The notes: generated by a model not told the origin, from the sequence alone. A stretch of DNA of 36,541 nt from Stutzerimonas azotifigens DSM 17556 (GCF_000425625.1 NZ_KE384418.1:88734-125274); one strand, 5' to 3'; positions 8,478 through 18,278 are shown, counted from the stretch's first letter. Made by a program: numbers and translations.

Positions 8478-8869
8478 TTTTCCCTTCTCCCTGCGGGAGA
8501 AGGCGGCCCGCAGGGCCGGATGAGGGTGCTGTGCGAGGGCCAGCTTCGTCGCCGCGAGGGCGCGCCGCCCATAAGGCCCTGCGTCGTGCCGGCGTGGTCG
8601 CAGGCAGAGCCTGCTCCTACAGGTGTGCGTCGCAGCCACGGGCAGCGGCTTTTCCCTTCTCCCCGCGGGAGAAGGTGGCCCGCACGGCCGGAGGAGGGGA
8701 AATGGCGAGGGCCAGCTTCGTCGCCGCGAGGGCGCGCCTCCCACAAGGCCCGGCGTCGTGACGGCGTGATCGCAGGCAGAGCCTGCTCCTACAGGTGTGC
8801 GTCGCAGCGACGGGCAGCGGCTTTTCCCTTCTCCCCGCGGGAGAAGGTGGCCCGCAGGGCCGGATGAGG
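8478..8869. repeat. 172-bp tandem composite repeat, about 2.3 copies
   Basis: The units start at TTTTCCCTTCTCC at 8478, 8650 and 8822, giving a period of exactly 172 bases; the third copy is cut short near 8869. Each full unit contains a CTTCTCCC/GGGAGAAG hairpin, a GCGAGGGCCAGCTTCGTCGC segment and a GCAGGC-AGA-GCCTGC REP hairpin (8600-8614 and 8772-8786). No convincing gene is present between 8412 and 8946. The same hairpin and REP units occur at 1-126. Confidence 0.9.
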
Positions 8870-8901
8870 GCGCGCCCGCGAGGAGCAGGGCGGCAGTAAT
8901 G

Positions 8902-8926
8902 AAAAGGGGCCTTGCGGCCCCTTTTT
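8902..8926. terminator. Bidirectional rho-independent terminator
   Basis: AAAAGGGGCC-TTGC-GGCCCCTTTT forms a GC-rich stem flanked by A and T runs, 21 bases beyond the end of the chemotaxis gene. It should end leftward transcription of that gene and can also stop transcription arriving from the kinase operon. Confidence 0.85.
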
Positions 8927-8946
8927 GTTTATCGCGTCCAGCCGCC

Positions 8947-10575
8947 TCAGGCCAGCTTGAACCGCGTGACCAGCCCGTTCAGGTCGACCGCCAGCCGCGC
9001 CAGTTCCTGGCTGGCCGCGTTGGTCTGGTGCGCACCGGCGGAGGTCTGCAGCGCGAGATCGCGGATGTTCACCAGGTTGCGATCGACCTCGCGGGCCACC
9101 TGCGCCTGTTCTTCCGAGGCGCTGGCGATGACCAGGTTGCGCTCGGTGATCTGGCTGAAGGCCGCGGTGATCTGCTGCAGGGCCTCGCCTGCCGCGTGGG
9201 CGATGTGCAGCGTCTCCTGCGCCTGCTGGTTGCCGGTCTGCATGGCGGACATCGCCTGCTCGGCGCCCTGCTGGGTGCTGGCGATCATCTGTTCGATCTC
9301 GTGGGTCGACTGCTGCGTCCGGTGCGCCAGCGCGCGGACCTCGTCGGCCACTACCGCAAAGCCGCGGCCGGCGTCCCCGGCGCGGGCCGCCTCGATGGCG
9401 GCGTTCAGCGCCAGCAGGTTGGTCTGCTCGGCGATGGAGCGGATCACGTCGAGCACGGTGCTGATGTTGCGCACGCTGTCGGCCAGCTGGGTGACCTGTT
9501 CGACGGTGCTGCCGGCGTTCTCCGCCACGTGACCGATCGAAGCGATGGTCTCCTCCACCTGCTGGCGCCCGCGCCCGGCGGTCTGGTCGGCCGCGCGCGA
9601 GGCTTCCGAGGTGGCGGTGGCATTGCTGGCCACCTCGTCGACGGCCGCGGTCATCTCGTTCACCGCGGTGGCGGCCTGCTCGATCTCGTGGTTCTGCTGC
9701 TGCAGCATGCGGCTGGAGTTCTCGGTCACCGCGTTGAGCTCTTCGGCGGCGGAGGCGAGCCGGGTCGAGGAGTCGACGATGCTCTGCAGGGTGCCCCTGA
9801 GGCTCTGCTGCATCCGCTGCAGCGCGCCGAGCAGGCGCCCCGGCTCGTCGTTGCCGCTGACGCGGACGGTATGGGACAGGTCGCCGTTGGCGATCGCTTC
9901 GGCCGCCTCCACCGCTTCGCCGAGCGGCGCGACGATGCTGCGGGTGAACAGCATGGCGAGCACGACGGTCAGCCCGACGGCCAGCACGATGGAGATCATC
10001 ACGCCCAGGTTGGCGCGGTCGTACTGCGCCTGCGACTGGGTGGCGACCACCTCGGCGGCGGCGTTGTTGATCTTCACCAGTTCGGCGAGCTGCGCGCCGA
10101 GCTGGATCGACAGCTTGTTGTAATCCCCGCCGAGCAGCGTGCGCACGCCCTCGATGTCGCCGGCGTTGGACAGCTCGACCAGGCGCTTGTGGATGCCGAC
10201 GTAGGCGGACAGGGCCTGCTTGAACTGATTGAACTGGTTCCGTTCGGCGTCGCTGGCGATCACTTTCGAGTAGCCGTCCACCGCCGTGCTCAGTTCCTGC
10301 ACCAGCTCATCGCCGCGGGCGATGGTGCTGCGCAGCTGGGCTTCTTCACGATCCACCAGGATGCGGAACGAAATGATCCGCAGGCGCAGCATCCGGTCGC
10401 TGATCGCGCCCAGCGAAACGAAGCTGGGCAGGGTGTTTTCCATCACCTCGACCGTGGCGCCGCGAATGCCCTTCATCTGGCTCTGCGCGAACAACCCGAG
10501 CACGACCACGAGCAAAGCCACGGTAGAAAACCCGAGCACCGCTCGAGGGCCTACTTTCAGGCGTCTTAACAACAT
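8947..10575 (-). CDS. Methyl-accepting chemotaxis protein
   Basis: This 542-residue transmembrane chemoreceptor signals to CheA/CheW. TM1 is near residues 11-30 ([19 protein letters not shown]). A periplasmic four-helix-bundle (4HB_MCP-like) sensor of about 160 residues follows. TM2 is near 190-212, then a HAMP domain from about 213. The long cytoplasmic coiled coil has the conserved hairpin tip [20 protein letters not shown] followed by [12 protein letters not shown]. No C-terminal NWETF-type pentapeptide is present; it ends VTRFKLA. It appears monocistronic, with a terminator directly behind. The ligand is unknown. Confidence 0.95.
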   Translation of the reverse strand: MLLRRLKVGPRAVLGFSTVALLVVVLGLFAQSQMKGIRGATVEVMENTLPSFVSLGAISDRMLRLRIISFRILVDREEAQLRSTIARGDELVQELSTAVDGYSKVIASDAERNQFNQFKQALSAYVGIHKRLVELSNAGDIEGVRTLLGGDYNKLSIQLGAQLAELVKINNAAAEVVATQSQAQYDRANLGVMISIVLAVGLTVVLAMLFTRSIVAPLGEAVEAAEAIANGDLSHTVRVSGNDEPGRLLGALQRMQQSLRGTLQSIVDSSTRLASAAEELNAVTENSSRMLQQQNHEIEQAATAVNEMTAAVDEVASNATATSEASRAADQTAGRGRQQVEETIASIGHVAENAGSTVEQVTQLADSVRNISTVLDVIRSIAEQTNLLALNAAIEAARAGDAGRGFAVVADEVRALAHRTQQSTHEIEQMIASTQQGAEQAMSAMQTGNQQAQETLHIAHAAGEALQQITAAFSQITERNLVIASASEEQAQVAREVDRNLVNIRDLALQTSAGAHQTNAASQELARLAVDLNGLVTRFKLA

Positions 10576-10680
10576 CTGGAGTCTCCATCATCCGTTCTTC
10601 TGCAGCCCAAAGGCGAACGCCGTCCTGGGATTTGTCCTTTATATCGACGTGGGACGACGTTTCATTAAGGAGGTGGCCCG

Positions 10681-10715
10681 TAAACGGTGTTTGTATTTTT
10701 GGAAGGGACCGTTTA
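10681..10715. promoter_or_regulatory. Inverted repeat upstream of the chemoreceptor gene
   Basis: TAAACGGT at 10681-10688 and ACCGTTTA at 10708-10715 form an 8-bp perfect inverted repeat with a 19-bp spacer, about 105 bases before the chemoreceptor start. It could be an operator. No regulator is adjacent and it is not a known site to me. Confidence 0.4.
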
Positions 10716-10781
10716 ATGCTCGTTAATGCGCAGAGTGGACACTGGGCTGGCTGGCTCGGTCGAAATCCCGCAACCCCGGGT

Positions 10782-10796
10782 GCAGGCTCTGCCTGC
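10782..10796. repeat. Single REP hairpin, opposite orientation
   Basis: GCAGGC-TCT-GCCTGC lies 10 bases past the stop of the CNNM-type gene. It is the reverse complement of the REP hairpins at 25-39, 8600-8614 and 8772-8786. It may help end transcription or protect the mRNA 3' end. Confidence 0.7.
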
Positions 10797-10806
10797 GATG
10801 CCGGTG

Positions 10807-11832
10807 TCAGCGCTCCCGGGAGGCCTTGATCCGGTGCTCCCAGCGCCGCTTGGCGAAGCGCCTCATGTTGGGAATGTCGTCGGTCTCGTCCATGATCGGC
10901 TTGCCGATGATGGTCTCCATGATGTCCTCGAGGGTCGCCAGCCCGCGCCAGCCGCCGAACTCGTCATAGACGAGGCTCATGTGCTGGCGCTCGTGCAGCA
11001 GCTGCGTCATCAGGCCTTCGACGCTGGTGGTTTCGGGCACCACCTTGATGGGCTTCATGATCGAGGTCACCGGGGCGTCGTCCTCGCTGGCGGCCAGCGC
11101 GTCGTAGCGGAAGATCACGCCCAGCGGGCTTTCGTCGGGGCCTATGACCGGGTAGCGGGAGAACTGGCTGTCGCCGACCTTCGCCTTGAAGGCGCCGATG
11201 CTCTCGTCCGGCGAGGCGAAATGGCACACGGTGCGCGGCGTCATGATCTCCCGGACCCGGATTTCATGAAGGTCGAGAATGTTCCTGATGACGCGCTGCT
11301 CGTCCTCGTCGAGGGTGTCCAGCTCGCGGCCCAGCACGGTGAGCGCCTTGATTTCCTGGCGGATGTCCGGCTCCGGCTCCTTGCCGCCGAACAGCCGCAT
11401 GATCATGTCGGAAAGCAGGATGAAGGGCTTGAGCAGCCAGATCATCGCGTTCAGGAACGGCGGCAGGTAGGGGGCGAGCACCGGCCAGTAGCGGGCGCCG
11501 ATGGTCTTCGGAAGGATTTCCGAGAGGACCAGGATCAGGATCGTCATCACCGCGGACGCGATGCCGAGATAGCCGCTGCCGAAGACGACCGTGACCTGGG
11601 CGCCGACGCCCGTCGCGCCCACGGTGTGGGCAACGGTATTGAGCGTCAGGATGGCCGCCAGCGGCTGGTCGACCTTGTCCTTCAGCGCTTTCAGGCGCTT
11701 GTAGAGCTTGGGCCTGGCTTCCTTCTGGTGGGCGATGTAGCTGGGCGTCAGGGAGAGGAGTGCGGCTTCGAGAATGGAGCACAGGAATGAAACGAGGATG
11801 GACAAGACAGCGAACGCTATCAGAAGGGTCAT
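10807..11832 (-). CDS. CNNM (DUF21) transmembrane protein with CBS pair
   Basis: This protein of about 341 residues belongs to the CNNM/CorC-HlyC group, associated with divalent-cation (Mg2+/Co2+) efflux or homeostasis. The N-terminal DUF21 membrane domain holds several hydrophobic segments, including LLIAFAVLSILVSFLC and ASAVMTILILVLSEILPKT. A CBS pair follows from about residue 190, starting with VREIMTPRTV and including FSRYPVIGPDESPLGVI and HMSLVYDEFGGWRGLATLED. It lacks a full CorC_HlyC C-terminal domain and is short for the family. I chose the ATG at 11832; a TTG at 11874 in the same frame is the alternative, and neither has a clear ribosome-binding site. Confidence 0.85.
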   Translation of the reverse strand: MTLLIAFAVLSILVSFLCSILEAALLSLTPSYIAHQKEARPKLYKRLKALKDKVDQPLAAILTLNTVAHTVGATGVGAQVTVVFGSGYLGIASAVMTILILVLSEILPKTIGARYWPVLAPYLPPFLNAMIWLLKPFILLSDMIMRLFGGKEPEPDIRQEIKALTVLGRELDTLDEDEQRVIRNILDLHEIRVREIMTPRTVCHFASPDESIGAFKAKVGDSQFSRYPVIGPDESPLGVIFRYDALAASEDDAPVTSIMKPIKVVPETTSVEGLMTQLLHERQHMSLVYDEFGGWRGLATLEDIMETIIGKPIMDETDDIPNMRRFAKRRWEHRIKASRER

Positions 11833-11999
11833 GAGCCAGGGGATCGTCGCTACGGGACCGTCACTGTACAGCAAGGCCCCGCGCCGACGGCGCGAAGCCG
11901 GGTGGGACGCTGCAACATTTCATTTCCTCCGCTGGACGCCGCCGTTCGCTGGAGTCTAGACCGCGGCGGCGAGAAGGCTCCGCCAGGGCAGGCGAGGTA

Positions 12000-12260
12000 T
12001 CAGACGAGCGGGGAGCCCAGGGGCGGGTGCTGTTTTCCGTGCCTGATCATCCAGCGGATCATGCTCGTCAGCGACACCTGGTGATGATTCACCGCACCCC
12101 AGAGACAGCGATCGTCGCCGTACAGCTCGACATAGCGGCTGAGTATCAGCTGGCGGTGGTCGGCGGAGAGCCGCAACTCGATCTCCCGGCAATGCAGCGT
12201 CGCGTCGTCGAGCGCCCTCAGCCGGTGGTGCAACAGCAGCTTGTCGTCAGCGATTCGCAT
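12000..12260 (-). CDS. Small protein of unknown function, overlapping mlaA
   Basis: This 86-residue open frame begins with ATG at 12260, 14 bases inside the end of mlaA, so it is probably translated from the same mRNA. The composition is polar and basic, rich in His, Arg and Leu (LLLHHRLRALDDATLHCREIELRLSAD broken over residues 9-35). There is no signal peptide or membrane segment. I recognise no family. The overlap and codon use favour a real gene, but no motif supports it. Confidence 0.5.
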   Translation of the reverse strand: MRIADDKLLLHHRLRALDDATLHCREIELRLSADHRQLILSRYVELYGDDRCLWGAVNHHQVSLTSMIRWMIRHGKQHPPLGSPLV

Positions 12261-13026
12261 CGTCCCCTCCGTATTCGCAATCCAGGGCCTTGCCCATCTT
12301 GCCTTCCACCACGAACTGGGCGCGGCGCTCCGCCACCGTGTCGCGCAGCGCCGCGTAGTAGTCCGGCTCCTGGCGCAGGGTGTCGGTCATCGGCAGGGTC
12401 TCGGCGCGGCCATCGACGACGCCGCAGACGGTATTGACGGTGCCCAGGGTGTCGAGGGTGTCGCTGTTGCCGCCGAAGGGGTCGACGGCGAAGCCCAGCA
12501 CCCGGCCCGTCGCGTCACGCAGGCTGGAGGTGCCGAACAGCGGCAGCTCGACGGTCGGACCGCTGGCGATGTTCCAGACGCCGAAGGTCTGGCCGAAGTC
12601 GGCCTTGTGGCGCTCCATCCCGAAGCGGCCCGACACGTCGATCAGGCCCACCACGCCCAGCGTGGTGTTGGTCAGGAAGCGCCCGGCCGTCGTCAGCGAG
12701 CGCCTGGGGTTGCCTTGCAGCAGGTCGTTGATGAACACCTTGGGCTCGCCGAAGTTGGCCACGAAGTTGTGCACGCCGCTCTGGACGAACTGCGGAAGAT
12801 GGCGATATCCACGCGCGACCGGGCTCAGTACGTAATCGTCCAGCGTCCGGTTGAAGGCGAAGATGCCGCGGTTGACCGGCTCGGCAGGGTCGCTGACCGT
12901 GTAGGGAAGGTCCTCGCAGCCGGCCGGCAGCGTGGGCGGTGTACTGGCACAGCCGCTGGCGAGTACGGCGAACAGGGCGATGGCCGCAGGACGAGGAATG
13001 GATGACGCGGAATGGACGATTGGCAT
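12247..13026 (-). CDS. mlaA: MlaA (VacJ) outer-membrane lipoprotein
   Basis: MlaA works with porins and the Mla pathway to remove misplaced phospholipids from the outer leaflet of the outer membrane. The 259-residue precursor has a lipoprotein signal with lipobox LASGC, the acylated cysteine being C26. Family motifs DPAEPVNRGIFAFNR (about residues 46-60), RFLTNTTLGVVGLIDV and DFGQTFGVWN are all clear, and the length is normal. It lies divergent to a two-component system. Other mla genes are not in the window, as is common in pseudomonads. Confidence 0.95.
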   Translation of the reverse strand: MPIVHSASSIPRPAAIALFAVLASGCASTPPTLPAGCEDLPYTVSDPAEPVNRGIFAFNRTLDDYVLSPVARGYRHLPQFVQSGVHNFVANFGEPKVFINDLLQGNPRRSLTTAGRFLTNTTLGVVGLIDVSGRFGMERHKADFGQTFGVWNIASGPTVELPLFGTSSLRDATGRVLGFAVDPFGGNSDTLDTLGTVNTVCGVVDGRAETLPMTDTLRQEPDYYAALRDTVAERRAQFVVEGKMGKALDCEYGGDDANR

Positions 13027-13193
13027 GGCGGGCTACCTGGCAAGAACTGGCCGTGATCCTGCCCGCGCTTTTTTGCCCCAACATGTCCGGTGTATTGCCC
13101 GGCGGTCGCTTTATTGCCCGATTGAAATATATGACGGCGCGCGCCGGATGGTCTTAGATAGTCGCTCCCGATTTCCTTCCGGTAGCCACTTCC

Positions 13194-13903
<710 letters not shown>

Positions 13904-13907
<4 letters not shown>

Positions 13908-15259
13908 GCCTGGCGCGCCGGCTCCAGGCGAGCGTGCGCATCCCGCGCGACACCGTGGCCCGGTGGATCGCGCTGACCACCCTGGCGGCGATGCTCACCG
14001 CGCTCTTGCTGAACGGGCTGTTCACCCTGCTAGCCGGCGTCTGGGCACGGCCGCCACTGATGGAAAGCGGCCTGATGGAGCGGCTCGCTACCGTCGCGCG
14101 GGTCATCGAGTCGGTGGCGCCCGGGCAGCGGCCCGCGATCGCCGACGCGGCCAGCGACGCCTCGTTCAATGTCGAATGGATGCAGCAGCACGACGAGGCC
14201 CGGGTGCCTCCTCTCGACGAGCCCGGCTTCAAGGTCGGCTCGGCTCACCTGCGGCGCCTGCTGCAGCGGCCGGATGCGAAGATCGAGGCGTACGAACCGA
14301 GCGACTGGCCGCGGCACCAGGCGGGCAAGCGCTATGCCCTGCTGATCGAACTGAGCGACGGCTCCTGGGCCGCCTTCTCGGTGCCTAGCCGCAGCTGGGG
14401 CCTGGATGCGGTGCCGCGCAACCTGATCGTCCTCACGCTGGTCGTGCTCTCGACCATCGCCGTCGCGCTGGTCGCGACCCGGCACCTGGCCGGGCCGCTG
14501 GAGCGCTTCGCTCAGGGCGCCCGGCGCTTCGGCGTCGACTTCAGGGCGCCGCCGATCCCGGTCGAAGGCCCGCAGGAAATCCGCCAGGCCATCACCGCCT
14601 TCAACGCCATGCAGGCCCAGCTGCAGCACTTCATCCACGACCGCACGCAGATGCTGGCGGCCATTTCCCACGACCTGCGGGCACCCCTGACCCGCATGCG
14701 CCTGCGCGGCGAATTCATCGACGACGAGGAGCAGCAGTCCAAGCTGTTCAAGGACGTCGACGAGATGCAGGCCATGGTCAACTCCGCGCTGGAGTTCTTC
14801 CGCGACGAGGCCATGCTCGAGCAGGCGACCGCCTTCGACCTGGCCGAGCTGCTGCACACCATCGTCGACGACTTCAAGGACGTGGGCACGGACGTGACAC
14901 TGGCCGCGCCCCGGCGCTTCGTCTACGTCGGCCGCCCCATCGGCATCAAGCGGATGGTGATCAACCTCGTGGAGAACGCCATCAAGTACGGGCGCGAGCC
15001 CTGCATCGAACTGCGCGGCAGAAGGCGCTGCGTGGAAATCCGCGTGCTGGACCGCGGCCCAGGCATCGCGCCGGAACACCAACAGGCGGTGTTCAAGCCG
15101 TTCTACCGCGTCGAGGGCTCACGCAACAAAAGCACCGGCGGCGTCGGCCTCGGCCTGTCGGCGGCACACGCCATCGTGCTCGAGCACGGCGGCAAGCTGG
15201 AACTGCGCAACCGGCAAGGGGGCGGGCTGGCGGTGAGGGTTGTCTTGCCGTTGGCGTAG
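13904..15259 (+). CDS. Sensor histidine kinase (EnvZ-like architecture)
   Basis: This 451-residue membrane histidine kinase pairs with the preceding response regulator. TM1 is around residues 21-47 and TM2 around 168-190, enclosing a periplasmic domain of about 120 residues. A HAMP linker leads to the dimerisation domain with phospho-acceptor H256 in AAISHDLRAPLTRMRLRGEF. The ATPase domain has N box NLVENAIKYG, G1 DRGPGIAPEH, F box FKPFYR and G2 GGVGLGLS. The true start is the ATG at 13904, overlapping the regulator stop; a longer in-frame upstream reading is a shadow of the regulator gene. Confidence 0.94.
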
Positions 15260-15336
15260 GGGATGGTCCCGACTCGCTGCGCTTGCCTGCCTGGGCGTCG
15301 TTCCGGCTCGGAAGCGGACCGCAATCCACATCGACC

Positions 15337-16080
15337 TTATTTATGTCCTAACAGCGCTGCGATTGCCGGTGGCAGGCCGGCGTGATCCTTGCCCGGTGGG
15401 CGCGCGAAGCTGCCCTGACGCGCAACGCCAGGCTTCAACCGTGTGAGCAGTTCAGCCTGGCATACCCCGCAGGATACTCCGTCCACGACCGGTACCGGCA
15501 ATTGATCCGCCAGGCTACGGGCCAGGCCTGCCAGGGGCGCGCCCGCCAGGATCAGCACGTCCGCGCCGTCCTCCGAGACGGCCTTCTGGCTAAGTTCGAG
15601 CAGGCGGGCGGCGTGGTCGACCTGGACGGTGCCGGGATCGCGCAGGGGATCGTTCAGGTGGCGAATGCATGCCAGGCGCGACAAGAGCCCGTACTGGTCG
15701 ACGCATTCGCGGTACCAAGCGGTGATGCGGTGCGAGATGGCAATGATGCCGATGCGCTGACCAAGCTGGGCCGCGGTCATCAGGGCCGCCTCGGTCATGC
15801 CGACGACGGGTACGTCCAGCGCCTCCTTTAGTGCCGACAGGCCGGGATCGCCGAAGGCCGCGACGAGCAGGGCATCGTATTCTCCAAGCCGCTCACCGGC
15901 GATGGTGGCTACGGCGTGCGCGCCTAGCAGGGCTTCGAAGCGCGTCTCGATGTAGGCCACGCCAGATGCGGCCGTAGCCATCGTGATCGCCGTGTCGGGG
16001 GCGGCTACGCGCCGAGCTTCCGCCTCGATCAGATCGGTGACGCTCTGGGAAATGTTCGGATTGATGATCAACAGTTTCAT
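15337..16080 (-). CDS. Asp/Glu/hydantoin racemase-family protein lacking both catalytic cysteines
   Basis: This 247-residue protein has the fold-family signatures of Asp/Glu/hydantoin racemases: MKLLIINPNIS at the N terminus, a DPGL block at residues 78-81, PVVGMTEAALMTAA at 91-104 and PVVDGVSCGV near the end. Family racemases use two cysteines, one just before the DPGL region and one in an ILGCAGM-like loop. Here the corresponding stretches read LLVAAFGDPGL and ILAGAPLAGL, so both positions lack Cys. A classical two-base cysteine racemase is therefore doubtful. The ATG at 16080 overlaps the amidase stop by 4 bases. As the last gene of the GntR-amidase operon it probably acts on an intermediate of the same pathway; AroM-like, lyase or isomerase roles are alternatives. 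Confidence 0.85.
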   Translation of the reverse strand: MKLLIINPNISQSVTDLIEAEARRVAAPDTAITMATAASGVAYIETRFEALLGAHAVATIAGERLGEYDALLVAAFGDPGLSALKEALDVPVVGMTEAALMTAAQLGQRIGIIAISHRITAWYRECVDQYGLLSRLACIRHLNDPLRDPGTVQVDHAARLLELSQKAVSEDGADVLILAGAPLAGLARSLADQLPVPVVDGVSCGVCQAELLTRLKPGVARQGSFARPPGKDHAGLPPAIAALLGHK

Positions 16081-17498
16081 GCCTGCTCCAGCGTGTCGGC
16101 CATCTGGGGAACGCCGGGGGGCACCATCTCCAGGGCCAGTGTGTCCTCGACGAACGCTCCCAGGCGGAGCACGTCGTCGTCGTGAAAGCGTGGCCCTACG
16201 ATCTGCAACCCCAGCGGCAACCCCTGCGCGCCAAGCCCACAGGGGACCGAAAGGGCCGGAACGCCCGCCTGATTGAACAGCGGGGTGAAGACCGCATGGC
16301 CGCGAGGGCCAGCCGGCTGGCCGCCAATGGTCGAAGGCCCCAGCACATCCAGCGACCAGGGCTCGACCGGGACGGTCGGGCACAACAGCAGGTCCACCGT
16401 TTCGAACAGGGTCGCCGTGTTGCGGACGATGGCGTCCCGCAGCGCGGCCAGTTCAACCATCCGGGTCGCGGGCACCGCGAAGCCCGCTTCGATCTGCTCG
16501 GCGATGGCCGGATCGAAGCAGCCCGGATCGGCGCGGTAAGCCTCGCCGAAATGCGCGGCGAGTTCCGCGTGCTGCGCTGCCAGCAGGGGCGCGGGGGACA
16601 ACCCCTGTGGCCAGCTTGGTGTGACTGGCTGTACCTGCAAGCCGGCTGATTGCAATCGCTTCAGTGTCTGCTCGAACAGCGCGGCAACATCCGCATCGAC
16701 GGCATGGCCCAGCCCAAGGTCCAGGCTGCAGCCGATGCGCAAGGTGTCAAGTGGGCGGTGCGCCACCGTCGGCATGGGCGTGGAGAAACGGTCCGCCGAA
16801 TGCTCGCCTGTGAGTACGTCGAGCATCAGGGCGACGTCGGTGACGCGTCGCCCCAGCTGGGCGATCACGTTCAGCTCGCGCCCGACGACGGGAAAGCCCC
16901 AGGGATCCGCAATTCGGCCCGCGCTCGGTTTGAAGCCCACGACACCGCAGTGTGCGGCAGGCCGACGCGAGGAGCCTCCGGCGTCGGTGGCCAGGGCCAG
17001 CATGCCCAATCCGGCGGCCACCGCTGCGGCGGCGCCACCGGACGAGCCGCCAGGCGTGCGGGTCAGGTCCCAGGGATTGCAGGTCGCGCCATATACACGG
17101 TTGTCGGTCACTCCCTTGCAGGCGAATTCCGAACAGTTGCTCACGCCGACCAGCAAGGCGCCCGCCTGCCGTAGGCGGGCCACCGCCCAGCTATCACGAG
17201 CCGCCCGGTGGTTGCGGTAGAGCCGAGAGCCACAGGTGCTGATCTGCCCTTGCAGCCAAAGATTGTCCTTGATGGTGACCGGAACGCCGGCCAGCGGCAG
17301 GTCTTCACCCGCGGCGCAGCGTGTGTCGATGAGCGCTGCCTGGCGACGTACGTCTATGGCATCCACTTGCACAAGTGCGTTAAGTAATGGATTCAACGCA
17401 GCGATCCGCGCCAGTTGGCGCTCAGCAATGGCGACGGCGCGAGTGTCGCCGGAGCGTACCCGCGCCGCCAGTGTCGATGCGCTTGCCGGCGTGCTCAT
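16077..17498 (-). CDS. Amidase-signature family hydrolase
   Basis: This 473-residue enzyme hydrolyses a C-N amide bond. The Ser-cisSer-Lys triad is visible as K77 in VTIKDN, S152 in GGSSGGAAAAVAAG and the nucleophile S176 in DAGGSSRRPAA. Length and motif spacing (24 residues between the two serines) match the family. The gene begins 4 bases after the end of the GntR regulator and overlaps the racemase-family gene, so all three are one operon. The substrate cannot be read from sequence. The dihydropyrimidinase in the divergent arm suggests an amide, carbamoyl or ureido acid from ring opening. Confidence 0.92.
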   Translation of the reverse strand: MSTPASASTLAARVRSGDTRAVAIAERQLARIAALNPLLNALVQVDAIDVRRQAALIDTRCAAGEDLPLAGVPVTIKDNLWLQGQISTCGSRLYRNHRAARDSWAVARLRQAGALLVGVSNCSEFACKGVTDNRVYGATCNPWDLTRTPGGSSGGAAAAVAAGLGMLALATDAGGSSRRPAAHCGVVGFKPSAGRIADPWGFPVVGRELNVIAQLGRRVTDVALMLDVLTGEHSADRFSTPMPTVAHRPLDTLRIGCSLDLGLGHAVDADVAALFEQTLKRLQSAGLQVQPVTPSWPQGLSPAPLLAAQHAELAAHFGEAYRADPGCFDPAIAEQIEAGFAVPATRMVELAALRDAIVRNTATLFETVDLLLCPTVPVEPWSLDVLGPSTIGGQPAGPRGHAVFTPLFNQAGVPALSVPCGLGAQGLPLGLQIVGPRFHDDDVLRLGAFVEDTLALEMVPPGVPQMADTLEQA

Positions 17499-17502
17499 CG
17501 GC

Positions 17503-18231
17503 TCAACCGAAGATCGCTTCGAGGTCCACTTCGGTGTCCTCGGGCAGCGAAAGGTCCAACGTGGCCTCGATGTGATCGAGATGTCCTACCATCAGCGCAA
17601 TGGCTTTCTCGACATTGCCTTCTTCCATCGCCGCGATGATGTCGGTGTGCTCATGGTTCGGGCAGGCCGGGACGTTGGGCGAGTCGTAGAGCAGGATGAT
17701 CAGGCAGGTCAAGGATGACAGCTCACGCATCAGCTTGATCAGCGGCGGGCTGGCGACCATTTCGGCGATCAGCAGGTGGAACTCACCGGACAGCCGGATC
17801 ACCGCGCGTTTGTCACCGCGTTCCCGGGCGGCGCGCTCTTCGGCGACATGCGCGTGCAGCTTCTGGAAGTTCTCGGGATCACCCTTGTCCACCAGGCTGC
17901 GAATCAAGGCCGGCTCCATGATTCGGCGCGCCTGGAAGATATGCCGGGCCTCTTCCACCGATGGGCTGGCAACAAAGGCGCCGCGGTTCGGAATGGTGGT
18001 CACCACCCCTTCATGGGCCAACCGGGACAGCACCTCGCGGATGCGCGTCCGGTTCACCTGGAACACGCCGGCGAGTTTCTCCTCGACCAGCTTGGTACCG
18101 GGAATCAGGCGATGCTCCATCACGGCAGTCAGGATCCGCTCGTATATGGCGTCCAGTTTGTCGTTCGTCCCCAATATCTGCCCGGTGCTGCGAGCCCGGC
18201 GGGGGCGTGAAGGTTCTTTTGCGGTCAACAC
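17503..18231 (-). CDS. GntR-family regulator, FadR/FCD subfamily
   Basis: This protein of about 242 residues is a ligand-responsive transcription factor. The N-terminal winged helix includes LVEEKLAGVFQVNRTRIREVLSRL, given here over residues about 50-73, followed by the FCD effector domain with the expected acidic/His metal-binding helices (EFHLLIAEM, and NHEHTDIIAAMEEGN near the C terminus). I chose the GTG at 18231 because AAGGA lies six bases upstream; a GTG at 18246 in the same frame is the alternative. It heads the amidase operon and faces the ABC transporter operon, so it likely represses both. Candidate operators lie between the two starts. Confidence 0.92.
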   Translation of the reverse strand: MLTAKEPSRPRRARSTGQILGTNDKLDAIYERILTAVMEHRLIPGTKLVEEKLAGVFQVNRTRIREVLSRLAHEGVVTTIPNRGAFVASPSVEEARHIFQARRIMEPALIRSLVDKGDPENFQKLHAHVAEERAARERGDKRAVIRLSGEFHLLIAEMVASPPLIKLMRELSSLTCLIILLYDSPNVPACPNHEHTDIIAAMEEGNVEKAIALMVGHLDHIEATLDLSLPEDTEVDLEAIFG

Positions 18232-18278
18232 GTCGATTCCTTGCACCTGCTTTTCGCCCTGTCACGTTGGCGTCGGAG

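Noticed and set aside
8478..8869. A CRISPR array
   Set aside because: The repeats are 172 bp apart, internally palindromic and imperfect, with no short unique spacers and no cas genes.
8797..10569. 590-residue plus-strand frame opposite the chemoreceptor
   Set aside because: It is a shadow of the chemoreceptor with low-complexity Gly/His/Asp composition.
10632..10660. A sigma-28 flagellar promoter (GTCGATAT resembling GCCGATAA) upstream of the chemoreceptor
   Set aside because: The -10-like match is 6 of 8 and no TAAA-type -35 element lies at the proper distance.
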